Origin: Fructilactobacillus sanfranciscensis DSM 20451
GTDB lineage: Bacteria; Bacillota; Bacilli; Lactobacillales; Lactobacillaceae
Direction of reading: 5' to 3'
Length of the DNA stretch: 64,000 nucleotides
Assembly (NCBI RefSeq): GCF_001436035.1
Contig: NZ_AYYM01000002.1
Coordinates: 62,001-126,000, forward strand
In this document: one piece after another, positions 46,276 to 54,110 of the stretch
Numbering within the stretch: the first letter of the stretch is position 1
Layout: each line of letters opens with the position of its first letter
Program-made: the position numbers and the translations under genes
Notes under the pieces: generated by a model
What the model saw: the letters and a program-made list of their open reading frames with translations, nothing else
The model's database searches: none
What the model was told of the DNA's origin: nothing

Positions 46276-47967
46276 TTACATTTCGTTAGGAGCCTTAACA
46301 CCTAATAATCTCAATGATTCTTTTAGAATAATTGAGACACTTTTTACTAATGCTAAACGAGCATTTAATTCATCATCTTCAACCAAAATTTTAGTGTGTG
46401 CGTAATATTTGTTGAAGGCTTTTGCTAATTTTAAAGAATACTTAGCAACCACAGAAGGTTCAAATTCTGCATTAGCTCGCTTTACAATTTCAGGGAATGC
46501 TTGAATTAATTTAATTACTTCCCAAGCGTCTTCATTAGTTAAAGCATAATTATCTGAATTAATATAGTCTGATTTAGCTTTTCGAAGAATACTTTGTGCT
46601 CTAGCATGAGCGTATTGAACATAAGGACCTGTTTCTCCTTCAAATTTCAACTGTTCTTGTAGATTGAAGTCAATACTATCAATTCTAGAATTCTTCAAAT
46701 CACCAAAGACAATTGCACCAACCCCAACTTCTTCAGCAACTCTATCTTTATCTTTAAGGTCTGGATTTTTTTCAACAATTTGTTGCTTTGCCATCTTAAC
46801 GGATTCATCTAAAACTTCGTTAAGTAATACAATATTACCATGACGGGTTGATAATTTTTTACCGTTAACTGTAATTAACCCAAATGGAATATGATGCAAT
46901 CCAGCTGCGGAGTCTAACCCCATTTTCTTTAAAACTGCTTTGAGTTGTTTAAAGTAATAAGTTTGTTCAGAACCAACTACATAAAGATTCATTACAGGAT
47001 GATAAGTTTCATCACGATAAATTGCTGTGGCAATATCACGAGTTACATATAATGAAGCACCATCAGTTTTTAGGATTAAAGCAGGATTAAGATTTTCATC
47101 GCTCAAATCAACTACTGATGCACCCTGTGATTTTTCAAGTAATTCATCTTTTTTTAAAGTGTCTACAACATCTTGTAACTTTTCATTGTAAAATGATTCC
47201 CCATTGTAAGTATCAAATTCTACTCCAAGTTTTTTATACGTTTGGTTGAATGCTTCTAAAGAAACTTCACGGAACCATTTCCATAAATGAACCGCCTCTG
47301 GATCACCATCTTCGAGTTTCTTAAACCATTCTCGTGCTTCTTCATCATACTCTGGATGGATTTCATCTTCTTTATGAAAACGAATGTAATATTGAACTAA
47401 GTAGTGAATAGGATCACGTTTAACATCTTCTTCACTTCCCCATTTAAGATAAGCTGTAATTAATTTACCAAACTGAGTTCCCCAATCACCTAAATGATTA
47501 TCTTTAATTGGTTTATAGCCATTTTTTGTAAGGATTTTAGCAATTGAATTTCCAATAACAGTTGAACGTAAATGACCCATTGACATTGGTTTAGCAATGT
47601 TAGGAGAAGACATATCAATAGTAACTACTCGATCTTCACCTTGATGGTTATCACCAAAATGTTCTTCTTCAGTCAAAACTGTTTCAATTACCTGATGGCT
47701 TACTTTACCCTTATCAAGGAAGAAGTTAACATATGGTCCTGCTGCAACGACTTTTTCAAAAGATTCACCATTGATATTATCAACGATTTCTTGTGCAATT
47801 ACTTGAGGTGATTTGTGTAATTCCTTTGACAAAATAAATGCTGGGAAAGAAATGTCACCATTTGCTGATGTTTTAGGTTTTTCAATTTTTGCATAAATAT
47901 CATTAGTAGATACTTTACCATCTACCACACTTGATACAGCATCCGCTACAATTTGTTTGTAATCCAT
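46276..47967 (-). CDS. argS: Arginine-tRNA ligase
   Basis: A 563-residue class I synthetase. HIGH-type motif SPNIAKPMSMGHLRSTVIGN at about residue 120, class I core (DNHLGDWGTQFGKLI), KLSTRHGN in place of KMSKS, and the DALR anticodon-binding domain (YVQYAHARAQSILRK). ATG 47967 is used with AAGGAG 8 bases away; the GTG at 47976 overlaps that site. Preceded by an Arg T-box. Confidence 0.97.
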   Translation of the reverse strand: MDYKQIVADAVSSVVDGKVSTNDIYAKIEKPKTSANGDISFPAFILSKELHKSPQVIAQEIVDNINGESFEKVVAAGPYVNFFLDKGKVSHQVIETVLTEEEHFGDNHQGEDRVVTIDMSSPNIAKPMSMGHLRSTVIGNSIAKILTKNGYKPIKDNHLGDWGTQFGKLITAYLKWGSEEDVKRDPIHYLVQYYIRFHKEDEIHPEYDEEAREWFKKLEDGDPEAVHLWKWFREVSLEAFNQTYKKLGVEFDTYNGESFYNEKLQDVVDTLKKDELLEKSQGASVVDLSDENLNPALILKTDGASLYVTRDIATAIYRDETYHPVMNLYVVGSEQTYYFKQLKAVLKKMGLDSAAGLHHIPFGLITVNGKKLSTRHGNIVLLNEVLDESVKMAKQQIVEKNPDLKDKDRVAEEVGVGAIVFGDLKNSRIDSIDFNLQEQLKFEGETGPYVQYAHARAQSILRKAKSDYINSDNYALTNEDAWEVIKLIQAFPEIVKRANAEFEPSVVAKYSLKLAKAFNKYYAHTKILVEDDELNARLALVKSVSIILKESLRLLGVKAPNEM

Positions 47968-47989
47968 GTAATTCACTCCTTCTAAATAA

Positions 47990-48182
47990 AAAGACCCCTA
48001 CATTAAAAAATGTAAGAGACGAGATTAACCCGCGGTACCACTCTATTTGGATAATACCCACTTTAATTATTAATTTAAATTGCCTAAAAAGTACGAATTC
48101 ACTTAAGGACTTTATCTAGCTCACATCATCCTAGACTCGCTGTAAAATTCACTTAAATTACTATTCTTTCATCTTTGGCAAA
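47990..48182 (-). promoter_or_regulatory. T-box leader of argS (Arg)
   Basis: T-box core AGTGGTACCGCGGG at 48028-48041 (minus strand) followed by a terminator hairpin at 47992-48020 with T-run. Stem I has AGCGAG in place of AGAGAG. Likely specifier CGU (Arg) in GAAUU-CGU-A-CUUU near 48095. The leader begins within about 10 bases of the tRNA-Gly 3' end. Confidence 0.9.
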
Positions 48183-48189
48183 TCACAAA

Positions 48190-48260
48190 AGCGGGCGACG
48201 GGAATCGAACCCGCGACGTAAGCTTGGGAAGCTTAAATTTTACCACTAAACTACGCCCGC
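48190..48260 (-). tRNA. tRNA-Gly (anticodon CCC)
   Basis: A complete cloverleaf: acceptor GCGGGCG/CGCCCGC, D arm TAGTTTAGTGGTA, anticodon stem TAAGC/GCTTA with loop TTCCCAA, so positions 34-36 are CCC, and T arm GCGGGTTCGATTCCCGT. Discriminator T. CCA is not encoded. CCC reads GGG codons. Confidence 0.92.
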
Positions 48261-48272
48261 AATACGTTATAG

Positions 48273-48301
48273 ATTATACCATCTTTGATAATCATTGTCA
48301 T
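48273..48301 (-). promoter_or_regulatory. Promoter of tRNA-Gly
   Basis: ATGACA (48296-48301) and TATAAT (48273-48278) with exactly 17 bases between, 12 bases before the tRNA 5' end. May also feed argS. Confidence 0.75.
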
Positions 48302-48318
48302 TAAAATTAAGAATGAGA

Positions 48319-48327
48319 TGTTATAAT
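48319..48327 (+). promoter_or_regulatory. Extended -10 promoter of yisL
   Basis: TGTTATAAT, an extended -10 box, 22 bases before ATG 48350; GGAGG follows at 48339-48343. Confidence 0.6.
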
Positions 48328-48349
48328 AAATTAATAACGGAGGTTTGTT

Positions 48350-48682
48350 ATGTTAGTTAATATTATGATGTTTCTTTGGGCATTACTAATCATCCCATTT
48401 TTGGTTGGAATGTACGTCAAGCAAGATAAAACAATCATTAAAATTATGATTTATACCAGAATTATATATTTAATCGTTTTAGTTGGAGATATTATGCTAA
48501 TCCTCCGAAACTTTAAAACTAATCCAGTAATTGATACTTTGAGTTTTTTCGCAACAGTTATCGCAATTTCTTTCATTGATATTTCTTATCAACGTAAGAT
48601 TCAAGGTAATTTTAAGTCTTATCTGATTTGGATTACAATTATTAGTATTATAATCTCTATTTTTTGCTTATTTTTAATTTAA
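48350..48682 (+). CDS. yisL: YisL/DUF1516-family membrane protein
   Basis: A 110-residue protein with four membrane segments (FLWALLIIPFLVGM, YTRIIYLIVLVGDIML, FFATVIAISFIDISY, YLIWITIISIIISIFCLFLI). The short KQDK loop and topology fit the UPF0344/YisL family of unknown function. Strong GGAGG site and a bidirectional terminator after it. Confidence 0.75.
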   Translation: MLVNIMMFLWALLIIPFLVGMYVKQDKTIIKIMIYTRIIYLIVLVGDIMLILRNFKTNPVIDTLSFFATVIAISFIDISYQRKIQGNFKSYLIWITIISIIISIFCLFLI

Positions 48683-48683
48683 C

Positions 48684-48715
48684 AAAAACACGTCATTTAA
48701 TTGACGTGTTTTTTT
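48684..48715. terminator. Bidirectional terminator between yisL and murE
   Basis: Perfect 12-bp stem (AAAAACACGTCA) with a 6-base loop and T-runs on both sides; both genes converge here. Confidence 0.88.
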
Positions 48716-48720
48716 GTTTG

Positions 48721-50247
48721 CTATAAAGTTTCCAACAAATCGCGAACAACTTTTGAGTCGGTTGGATATGGTGTATCTACCCCATTAATTTTTTGATAAG
48801 GATCTTGCCCTTTACCAAGGATTACACTTATATCTTCAGGGCTACTATTTAAAATAGCATCTTTAATTGCCTTTTCTCGATCCATTTCGAAAATCACTTT
48901 CACATTGTCATGATTAATATGTGCATCTATTTCACTCGCAATTTTCATCGGATCTTCAAATGCTGGGTCATCCATTGTTAAATAAGCAACGTTTGCCTCT
49001 TCACTTAAAGCCTTACCAAATCCTTCACGACGATCAATTCCTTTGTTACCAGGACTACCAACTACAACAGAAACCTTTCCGTGATGACTTTGACGTTTCA
49101 AAAAATTTAATAAAGCTTTAGTACTAGCATAATTATGTGCATAGTCCACATATACAACTCCATGATTATGGCTACGATACATTTCCATTCGCCCTGGAAT
49201 TCTTGTATTTTTAATGCCTTCAAATAATTGATCTCGTTTGAATCCCACTAAACCTGCTGAAATAATTGCATCAGTTGCATTTGATTCATTATAATCACCA
49301 GGAATCCCAATTGTATAATCACCTTCAACTCCAAGTGATTTAGCTTTTTCACTAAGTGCGATTAAAGAGATTTTACTATCATTTAAAGTATCTTCATGAC
49401 TTTCAAAAACAAAATCTAAATCAACTGGCAAAGAAACGTCCCCACCATTTCTAGCAAATAAATAAATATCTTCTGGATTGGTAGTGGCTTTAGCAGCATA
49501 ATAAACATCTTCAAAATCTGCAGTCTCAGCATTTAAAATAACTTTATTTGAATTTACCAATAATTGCTCTTTACAATGAAGATAATTAGCAAAAGTTGGA
49601 TGTTCATTCTCACCAACATGATCTGGTGAAATGTTAAGAAAAGATCCCACGTCAAATTTCAAACCGTAAACTCGATTTTTCAAATATGCTTGCGAAGATA
49701 CTTCCATAACTAAATTCTTCATTCCATTATCAACGGCTTTTCGCATATTTTTAAATAAATCTAATGATTCAGGTGTTGTTAAATGAGATTTAAAAATTTC
49801 GTTTGGACCTAAAACAGTATTAACCGTTGAAAAAAGTGCTGTTTTTTGATTAGTTGCTTGCTTAATTCCATCATAAATGAAATATGCAGTCGTTGTCTTG
49901 CCTTTCGTTCCAGTAATTGCTATTGTATTCATTTCATCTTGCGGAAATGCAAAAAACGCAGCTGATAATATTGACATTGCTTTTTGAATGTCAGAAACTA
50001 TGAACTCTGTCATTCCTTCGCTTTGTGTTAAATGTTTTTCAGCAACAACACCAGTAGCACCTGCATTTTTAGCATTCGTAACAAATTCTGGCTTATAGTT
50101 TCCTTTACAAAAAAACAAAGTATTACTTTTAATATCACGAGAATTATAACTTACGTAATCAAAACTAGTACTTTTTGTAATATGCTGGTTTTTTAGCAAA
50201 TTATGTTCCAGTAAAATAGTCTTAATTTCATCAATATTTAAGGACAA
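48721..50247 (-). CDS. murE: UDP-MurNAc-tripeptide synthetase MurE, lysine type
   Basis: A 508-residue Mur ligase adding the third stem-peptide residue. ATP site ITGTKGKTTTAYFI and the substrate loop DDPAFEDP, the form associated with L-Lys rather than meso-diaminopimelate (DNPR) enzymes. Predicts A-type Lys peptidoglycan. Stands alone rather than in the dcw cluster, as in many lactobacilli. Confidence 0.94.
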   Translation of the reverse strand: MSLNIDEIKTILLEHNLLKNQHITKSTSFDYVSYNSRDIKSNTLFFCKGNYKPEFVTNAKNAGATGVVAEKHLTQSEGMTEFIVSDIQKAMSILSAAFFAFPQDEMNTIAITGTKGKTTTAYFIYDGIKQATNQKTALFSTVNTVLGPNEIFKSHLTTPESLDLFKNMRKAVDNGMKNLVMEVSSQAYLKNRVYGLKFDVGSFLNISPDHVGENEHPTFANYLHCKEQLLVNSNKVILNAETADFEDVYYAAKATTNPEDIYLFARNGGDVSLPVDLDFVFESHEDTLNDSKISLIALSEKAKSLGVEGDYTIGIPGDYNESNATDAIISAGLVGFKRDQLFEGIKNTRIPGRMEMYRSHNHGVVYVDYAHNYASTKALLNFLKRQSHHGKVSVVVGSPGNKGIDRREGFGKALSEEANVAYLTMDDPAFEDPMKIASEIDAHINHDNVKVIFEMDREKAIKDAILNSSPEDISVILGKGQDPYQKINGVDTPYPTDSKVVRDLLETL

Positions 50248-50315
50248 TTCTTTTACCTCATTTTTAATTATTTATTTATTTATTAGCAGTTTAATTCTAG
50301 CAAAACTTATTTTTG

Positions 50316-50774
50316 TTAATCAACTGAAGTTATTTTATGAATGTCGACATTATCAAGTTGATCACTTACAACGTTGATAACTTCTAGAGCTTCATCAATT
50401 TGACTTCTAGTCAAACCCAAAATATCAAAACACTGATTAACATGTGCATAAATTTCTTGTTCCATTTTTTTGGCATAATCAGTGATATTAATATTAACTA
50501 CACGCTCATCTTTGGTTGAACGTGATTTAATTACCCACCCATTTTTTTGAAGTCTTTTTAATAGCGGAGTAAGTGTCCCACTATCAAGATCTACGTAAGA
50601 TCCTAATTCACGGACTGTAATTGGCGTATGTTTCCAAAGAACGAGCATAAACGCATACTGAGGATACGTTAGCCCATAATTTTCCAAAACATGTTGATAA
50701 AATCGATTAAATTTTTTATTTGCATTATAGATGCCAAAACATAATTCTCCATCTATTTGTCTAATTTCTGCCAT
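50316..50774 (-). CDS. ohrR: MarR-family regulator, OhrR-like
   Basis: A 152-residue winged-helix regulator. LCFGIYNANKKFNRFYQHVLENYGLTYPQYAFMLVLW followed by ELGSYVDLDSGTLTPLLKRLQKNGWV and KDERVVNINIT follows the OhrR pattern; the N-terminal Cys in LCF is at the place of the peroxide-sensing Cys. OhrR represses the organic hydroperoxide reductase Ohr, which is not in this window. Only N-terminal Cys present, so one-Cys type. Confidence 0.85.
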   Translation of the reverse strand: MAEIRQIDGELCFGIYNANKKFNRFYQHVLENYGLTYPQYAFMLVLWKHTPITVRELGSYVDLDSGTLTPLLKRLQKNGWVIKSRSTKDERVVNINITDYAKKMEQEIYAHVNQCFDILGLTRSQIDEALEVINVVSDQLDNVDIHKITSVD

Positions 50775-50878
50775 AATACATTACTCCAATCAATAGTTAG
50801 TTATGTACAACTTAGTTATTTATATACTAAACTATGATTTAACAACTGTCTATAGCAATAAAACGATTGTTGAAATTT

Positions 50879-50911
50879 AAAAAGTCCTGTCTTGAGAGAC
50901 AGGACTTCTTT
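50879..50911 (-). terminator. Terminator after the 81-residue gene
   Basis: Eleven-bp stem AAGTCCTGTCT with loop CTCA and a T-rich tail, 5 bases after the stop. Confidence 0.82.
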
Positions 50912-50915
50912 ATTA

Positions 50916-51161
50916 TTATTCAAAAAATACTCGACTGTGTGCAGTTTCGTTGTAAATATCAAAACGACCTTGTTTTAATTCTACTTTATACATGTCAGTT
51001 TTTTTAGTTTCATTTTTTGCAAAATTCATCAATTCGTGTTCCACACTACTGTTATCTTTGTGACCTTCAGAATTTAATAATTCTTCTTGGACACGGGGAT
51101 ACTTTAAAACTTCTTCTAATTTCTTTTCAAGTTTTGCACCATCAGTTGTAAATTCTTTCAT
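50916..51161 (-). CDS. Unknown small charged protein below the double T-box
   Basis: Not recognised. 81 residues, no membrane segment, no Cys, predominantly helical N-terminal half (GAKLEKKLEEVLKYPRVQEELL) and a beta-rich C-terminus (YKVELKQGRFDIYNETAHSRVFFE). Weak AGGA site. An extended -10 box (51195-51203) lies between the T-boxes and this gene, so it may not depend on them. Its own terminator follows, making it monocistronic. Confidence 0.7.
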   Translation of the reverse strand: MKEFTTDGAKLEKKLEEVLKYPRVQEELLNSEGHKDNSSVEHELMNFAKNETKKTDMYKVELKQGRFDIYNETAHSRVFFE

Positions 51162-51194
51162 AGTAAATAATTCCTACATAATTGTATTTCCCCC

Positions 51195-51203
51195 ATTATA
51201 GCA
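51195..51203 (-). promoter_or_regulatory. Extended -10 promoter before the 81-residue gene
   Basis: TGCTATAAT on the minus strand, 34 bases before the start codon and downstream of the second T-box terminator. No clear -35 hexamer. Confidence 0.6.
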
Positions 51204-51208
51204 TTTAA

Positions 51209-51322
51209 AAATAAAACATCCTTAGCTAATCTAGCTAAGGACGCCTGCGCGCGGTACCACCTTTATTTTTAGTATTCTCACAAATACTAACTCACTAAGT
51301 CTAAAATTACTTTTTAGCTGAT
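51209..51322 (-). promoter_or_regulatory. Second T-box module lacking stem I
   Basis: Core AAGGTGGTACCGCG at 51249-51262, with terminator stem arm CATCCTTAGCTA at 51218-51243 and a T-rich tail. Upstream there is a stem-III-like hairpin (TTAGTATT/AATACTAA) but no AGAGAG or GGTG stem I elements before the first module's terminator. This 51162-51617 stretch has no other gene. Confidence 0.82.
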
Positions 51323-51590
51323 ACAAAAAAACGTCCTTGGTTAATTAACCAAGGACGTTTTACACGTGTTACCACCTATTTTCCCAATTACTTCTAATCG
51401 GCTCAAAAAGTATAATTTTTATACTTAAATGCGGTAATGGGCACGGCCAGCAAAAACTCAAATTCGCCTTTGCAACTTGTAGACTACTTTCATTAAAAAA
51501 TTGTTATCTCTTTTCACCACCAGAGACTCTCTGAAACAAAATTAAAAACTACTTTTCTACGCTTCGCTTTTTTTATTAATTTGTACTATA
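51323..51590 (-). promoter_or_regulatory. First T-box leader, full length, target unknown
   Basis: Stem I starts near 51560 with GTAGA pairing TCTAC (51480-51484) and contains AGAGAG and GGTGGTGA. Core AGGTGGTAACACG at 51365-51377; terminator arm AACGTCCTTGGTTAA at 51328-51360 with seven T. By alignment with the Phe, Thr and Arg leaders in this window (specifier, purine, stem I closing strand) the specifier would be GUA (Val); this reading is uncertain, AGU (Ser) is the alternative. Confidence 0.85.
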
Positions 51591-51617
51591 AATGATAAGT
51601 TAAATGGTGTCAATCGT

Positions 51618-53072
51618 TTATTTAATTAAAATTAGCAGTCCTACAATTGCAATTAAAACAATTAGGATTGCAAAAACTTTTTCCCAAGCATTAAAGATTT
51701 GCTGATTAGGATTATATTCCTTTCGGGCATACATAAAAACCGGGATTCCAATTGCATAAATTACAAAAGCAATTGTTAAGTACTTAATTCCAGCAGTATA
51801 TCCCATAAACAAAGTTCCAATGATTGCTAAAATTGCAATAAATAATGCTGCATACCTTGATACATTAATTGCATTTTTATCTGGGTTAAAGGTCTCTTCT
51901 TTCATACTAATTTTAGCTAAATAAAGCATTGAAATTAAATATGGTGGAATAGTCATTGTTGCAACAATAGTTAAAGTTGTATCAAAAGCACGCCCTGCAA
52001 AATGAGTCATAATAATTATGATTTGAATTACGATAACCGTCATAATTAATGATGATTTTGGAACATTATGTTTACCAATTTTTTGAAAAAACATAGGAAA
52101 AGTTCTATCTTCTGATGCTGCCCTAGGCATTTCAGATAACAATAAAATCCAACTTAGCCAACTTGCCAAAACAGCTACAATTACTCCAAAAGTAATAATT
52201 AATCGGCCAATTGGTCCTAATACGTATTCCAGCAAAATAGCAGTTGAAGGACTGGGGATATGCGATAGCTGACCATAACTAGCTATTCCTAATGGTAAAA
52301 TTGAAACTAAAGCATATAAAACTAAGCACAGAATAAATCCATCACGAGTGGCCCTTCGCACTGATTTTTGACTTTTGGCACTTCCAGAAAGGACAACGGC
52401 ACTTTCTACTCCGGAAAAAACCCAGAGAGTGGTAAGCATTGAGCTTTTTATTTGATGGAATAATCCACCCAAATCACGATCATGAATTTTGGGTGGATTA
52501 TTTGATGCCATTGGATTAGTGACAAAGACATGCCAATTGAATGCTACAATCATTGTAATTATAAAGGTTGCAATGATTAATAACATACAAAAAGTGCCGA
52601 TTAGATCAACTTTACTTGTCGTTCTGATACCTTTTAAAATCAAAAATGTCATAGTCCAGAGAACTATCGTTCCACCCAAGATTGCTAGCCAATTATTACC
52701 GCCTTTGAACATTCCTGGCCAAAAAGCATCAAGTGTAGACATTAATAGAACCGAATATGCTGCAATCGCAAATGATTGGCATATCCAATATCCCCAACTA
52801 ACAAAGAAAGCGGCAAATTTGCCAAATCCTGCCTGAGCATAATGATAAAGACCCGTCGTATACTGCGGTCTAAGTTGTGAAAGAATCATAAATGATCTAA
52901 CGATTGTCCAAATGATAATTCCAGTAATAATCCAAGCTAATACTTGTGCTACTAAACCAGCGTGCAATGCCATATTTTGTGGAAGATCATAAATTCCCCC
53001 ACCTACCATAGCTGATAAAACGAAAGCAGTTAAACCTAATCTTCCAATTTTTTCATTTGTTTTATTTTCCAA
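51618..53072 (-). CDS. APA-family amino acid antiporter (ArcD-like)
   Basis: A 484-residue polytopic permease with about 12-13 membrane helices. The opening LTAFVLSAMVGGGIYDLPQNMA is the APC substrate-binding helix 1 in the form seen in arginine/ornithine and other basic amino acid antiporters; SMLTTLWVFSGVESAVVLSGSA is helix 6. Substrate is inferred, not proven. It lies upstream of the double T-box, so it is not controlled by it; no arginine deiminase genes are in the window. Confidence 0.85.
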   Translation of the reverse strand: MENKTNEKIGRLGLTAFVLSAMVGGGIYDLPQNMALHAGLVAQVLAWIITGIIIWTIVRSFMILSQLRPQYTTGLYHYAQAGFGKFAAFFVSWGYWICQSFAIAAYSVLLMSTLDAFWPGMFKGGNNWLAILGGTIVLWTMTFLILKGIRTTSKVDLIGTFCMLLIIATFIITMIVAFNWHVFVTNPMASNNPPKIHDRDLGGLFHQIKSSMLTTLWVFSGVESAVVLSGSAKSQKSVRRATRDGFILCLVLYALVSILPLGIASYGQLSHIPSPSTAILLEYVLGPIGRLIITFGVIVAVLASWLSWILLLSEMPRAASEDRTFPMFFQKIGKHNVPKSSLIMTVIVIQIIIIMTHFAGRAFDTTLTIVATMTIPPYLISMLYLAKISMKEETFNPDKNAINVSRYAALFIAILAIIGTLFMGYTAGIKYLTIAFVIYAIGIPVFMYARKEYNPNQQIFNAWEKVFAILIVLIAIVGLLILIK

Positions 53073-53166
53073 ACTGCACCTCTTATAATTTTCAACATCT
53101 ATTAATTATAGTTGAATTATTCAACTATCGCAATGTTATAAGAATTAGAAATTTTGTATATTACAA

Positions 53167-54021
53167 CTAATTAAATTTGAAATGCTTTTTTACATGATAG
53201 TGTTTATGAGAATAAGTTGTATGCCATTTTTTATATTTTTTTACATGATATTTTGAATAATTAGCTGGAGAAGGAACTGTCATAGATGTATCAACCGTAG
53301 AACGTCCAGTTTCATAATCGAAAACAACACCCGGTTGAACATTATATAAATAACGATTAAAATGCATTGTTCCATCTGTACTTGTGGCTTCAACCCATAC
53401 CCCTTTCGCCATCAAATCCAATCCCTGATAAACTGGTGTAACTTGATAAACAACTTTTTTATTCTCTTCTAAGGCATCACGAACCTTTTCTTCTGTAATT
53501 TGCATTACTTTTTGGTTGGAAAACGCAGATTGAGTAATTAAATTCTTTGGATTATCAATTGATCCCTTAGCACCTTTTTTGTAATTACCATCGCTATTTA
53601 AATTAAATGTACATGTATAAGCAATCAAATGTCCCCGATTAACTGGAAAAACACGTTCACCGTTTATTTTTTTGGCCTGATTATTCCAACCAGTTGGTTT
53701 GAATATTTGTGATGCTCGCCCACTTGATTTACCTAAATTATTTTTTGTTAAATAAGCGGTTGCAGTTCCCGCACGGTTTAAATTATCTAAATTTGAGTAA
53801 TCAATTTTATTATCATGATAATCACTTGCTGAAATTGTTTCAGGATCATCACTATTCAAAATATCATAAGCTTGTGATCCCGACTGATAATTTTCATTAG
53901 CTAACTCTGTATAGGTTCCAGTTTGATTTGGTTCCAATGAAGCGTTGATAGTTGGGGTTAAAATTACCAAAGCAATTGTTGTAACTAACACCGAAGTTAT
54001 AATTCGTTTCTTAATTTTCAT
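53167..54021 (-). CDS. Secreted DNA/RNA non-specific endonuclease
   Basis: A 284-residue exported nuclease of the beta-beta-alpha metal family. Signal peptide MKIKKRIITSVLVTTIALV..TINA, then the catalytic segment NRGHLIAYTCTFN at about residues 128-140 (His as general base; the family's usual DRGH has Asn here) and NPKNLITQSAFSNQ with the metal-binding Asn. The last 27 residues are Lys/His/Tyr-rich (KKYKKWHTTYSHKHYHVKK) and may bind the wall or DNA. Likely nucleotide scavenging. Confidence 0.88.
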   Translation of the reverse strand: MKIKKRIITSVLVTTIALVILTPTINASLEPNQTGTYTELANENYQSGSQAYDILNSDDPETISASDYHDNKIDYSNLDNLNRAGTATAYLTKNNLGKSSGRASQIFKPTGWNNQAKKINGERVFPVNRGHLIAYTCTFNLNSDGNYKKGAKGSIDNPKNLITQSAFSNQKVMQITEEKVRDALEENKKVVYQVTPVYQGLDLMAKGVWVEATSTDGTMHFNRYLYNVQPGVVFDYETGRSTVDTSMTVPSPANYSKYHVKKYKKWHTTYSHKHYHVKKHFKFN

Positions 54022-54082
54022 AAAATACTCTCTCCTAACATGTACGAACGTATGTTTCTATTTTAGCAATAAAAAACAAAAT

Positions 54083-54106
54083 AAAAAAGCCTGTTTCCAG
54101 ACTTTT
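54083..54106 (-). terminator. Terminator after pyrC
   Basis: Nine-bp stem AAAAGTCTG with a 4-base loop and six T on the minus strand. Confidence 0.78.
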
Positions 54107-54110
54107 ATGA

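Noticed and set aside
50780-50850. TAGTT/AACTA inverted repeat upstream of the OhrR-like gene as its operator
   Set aside because: Arms are only 5 bp in very AT-rich sequence; too weak to support.
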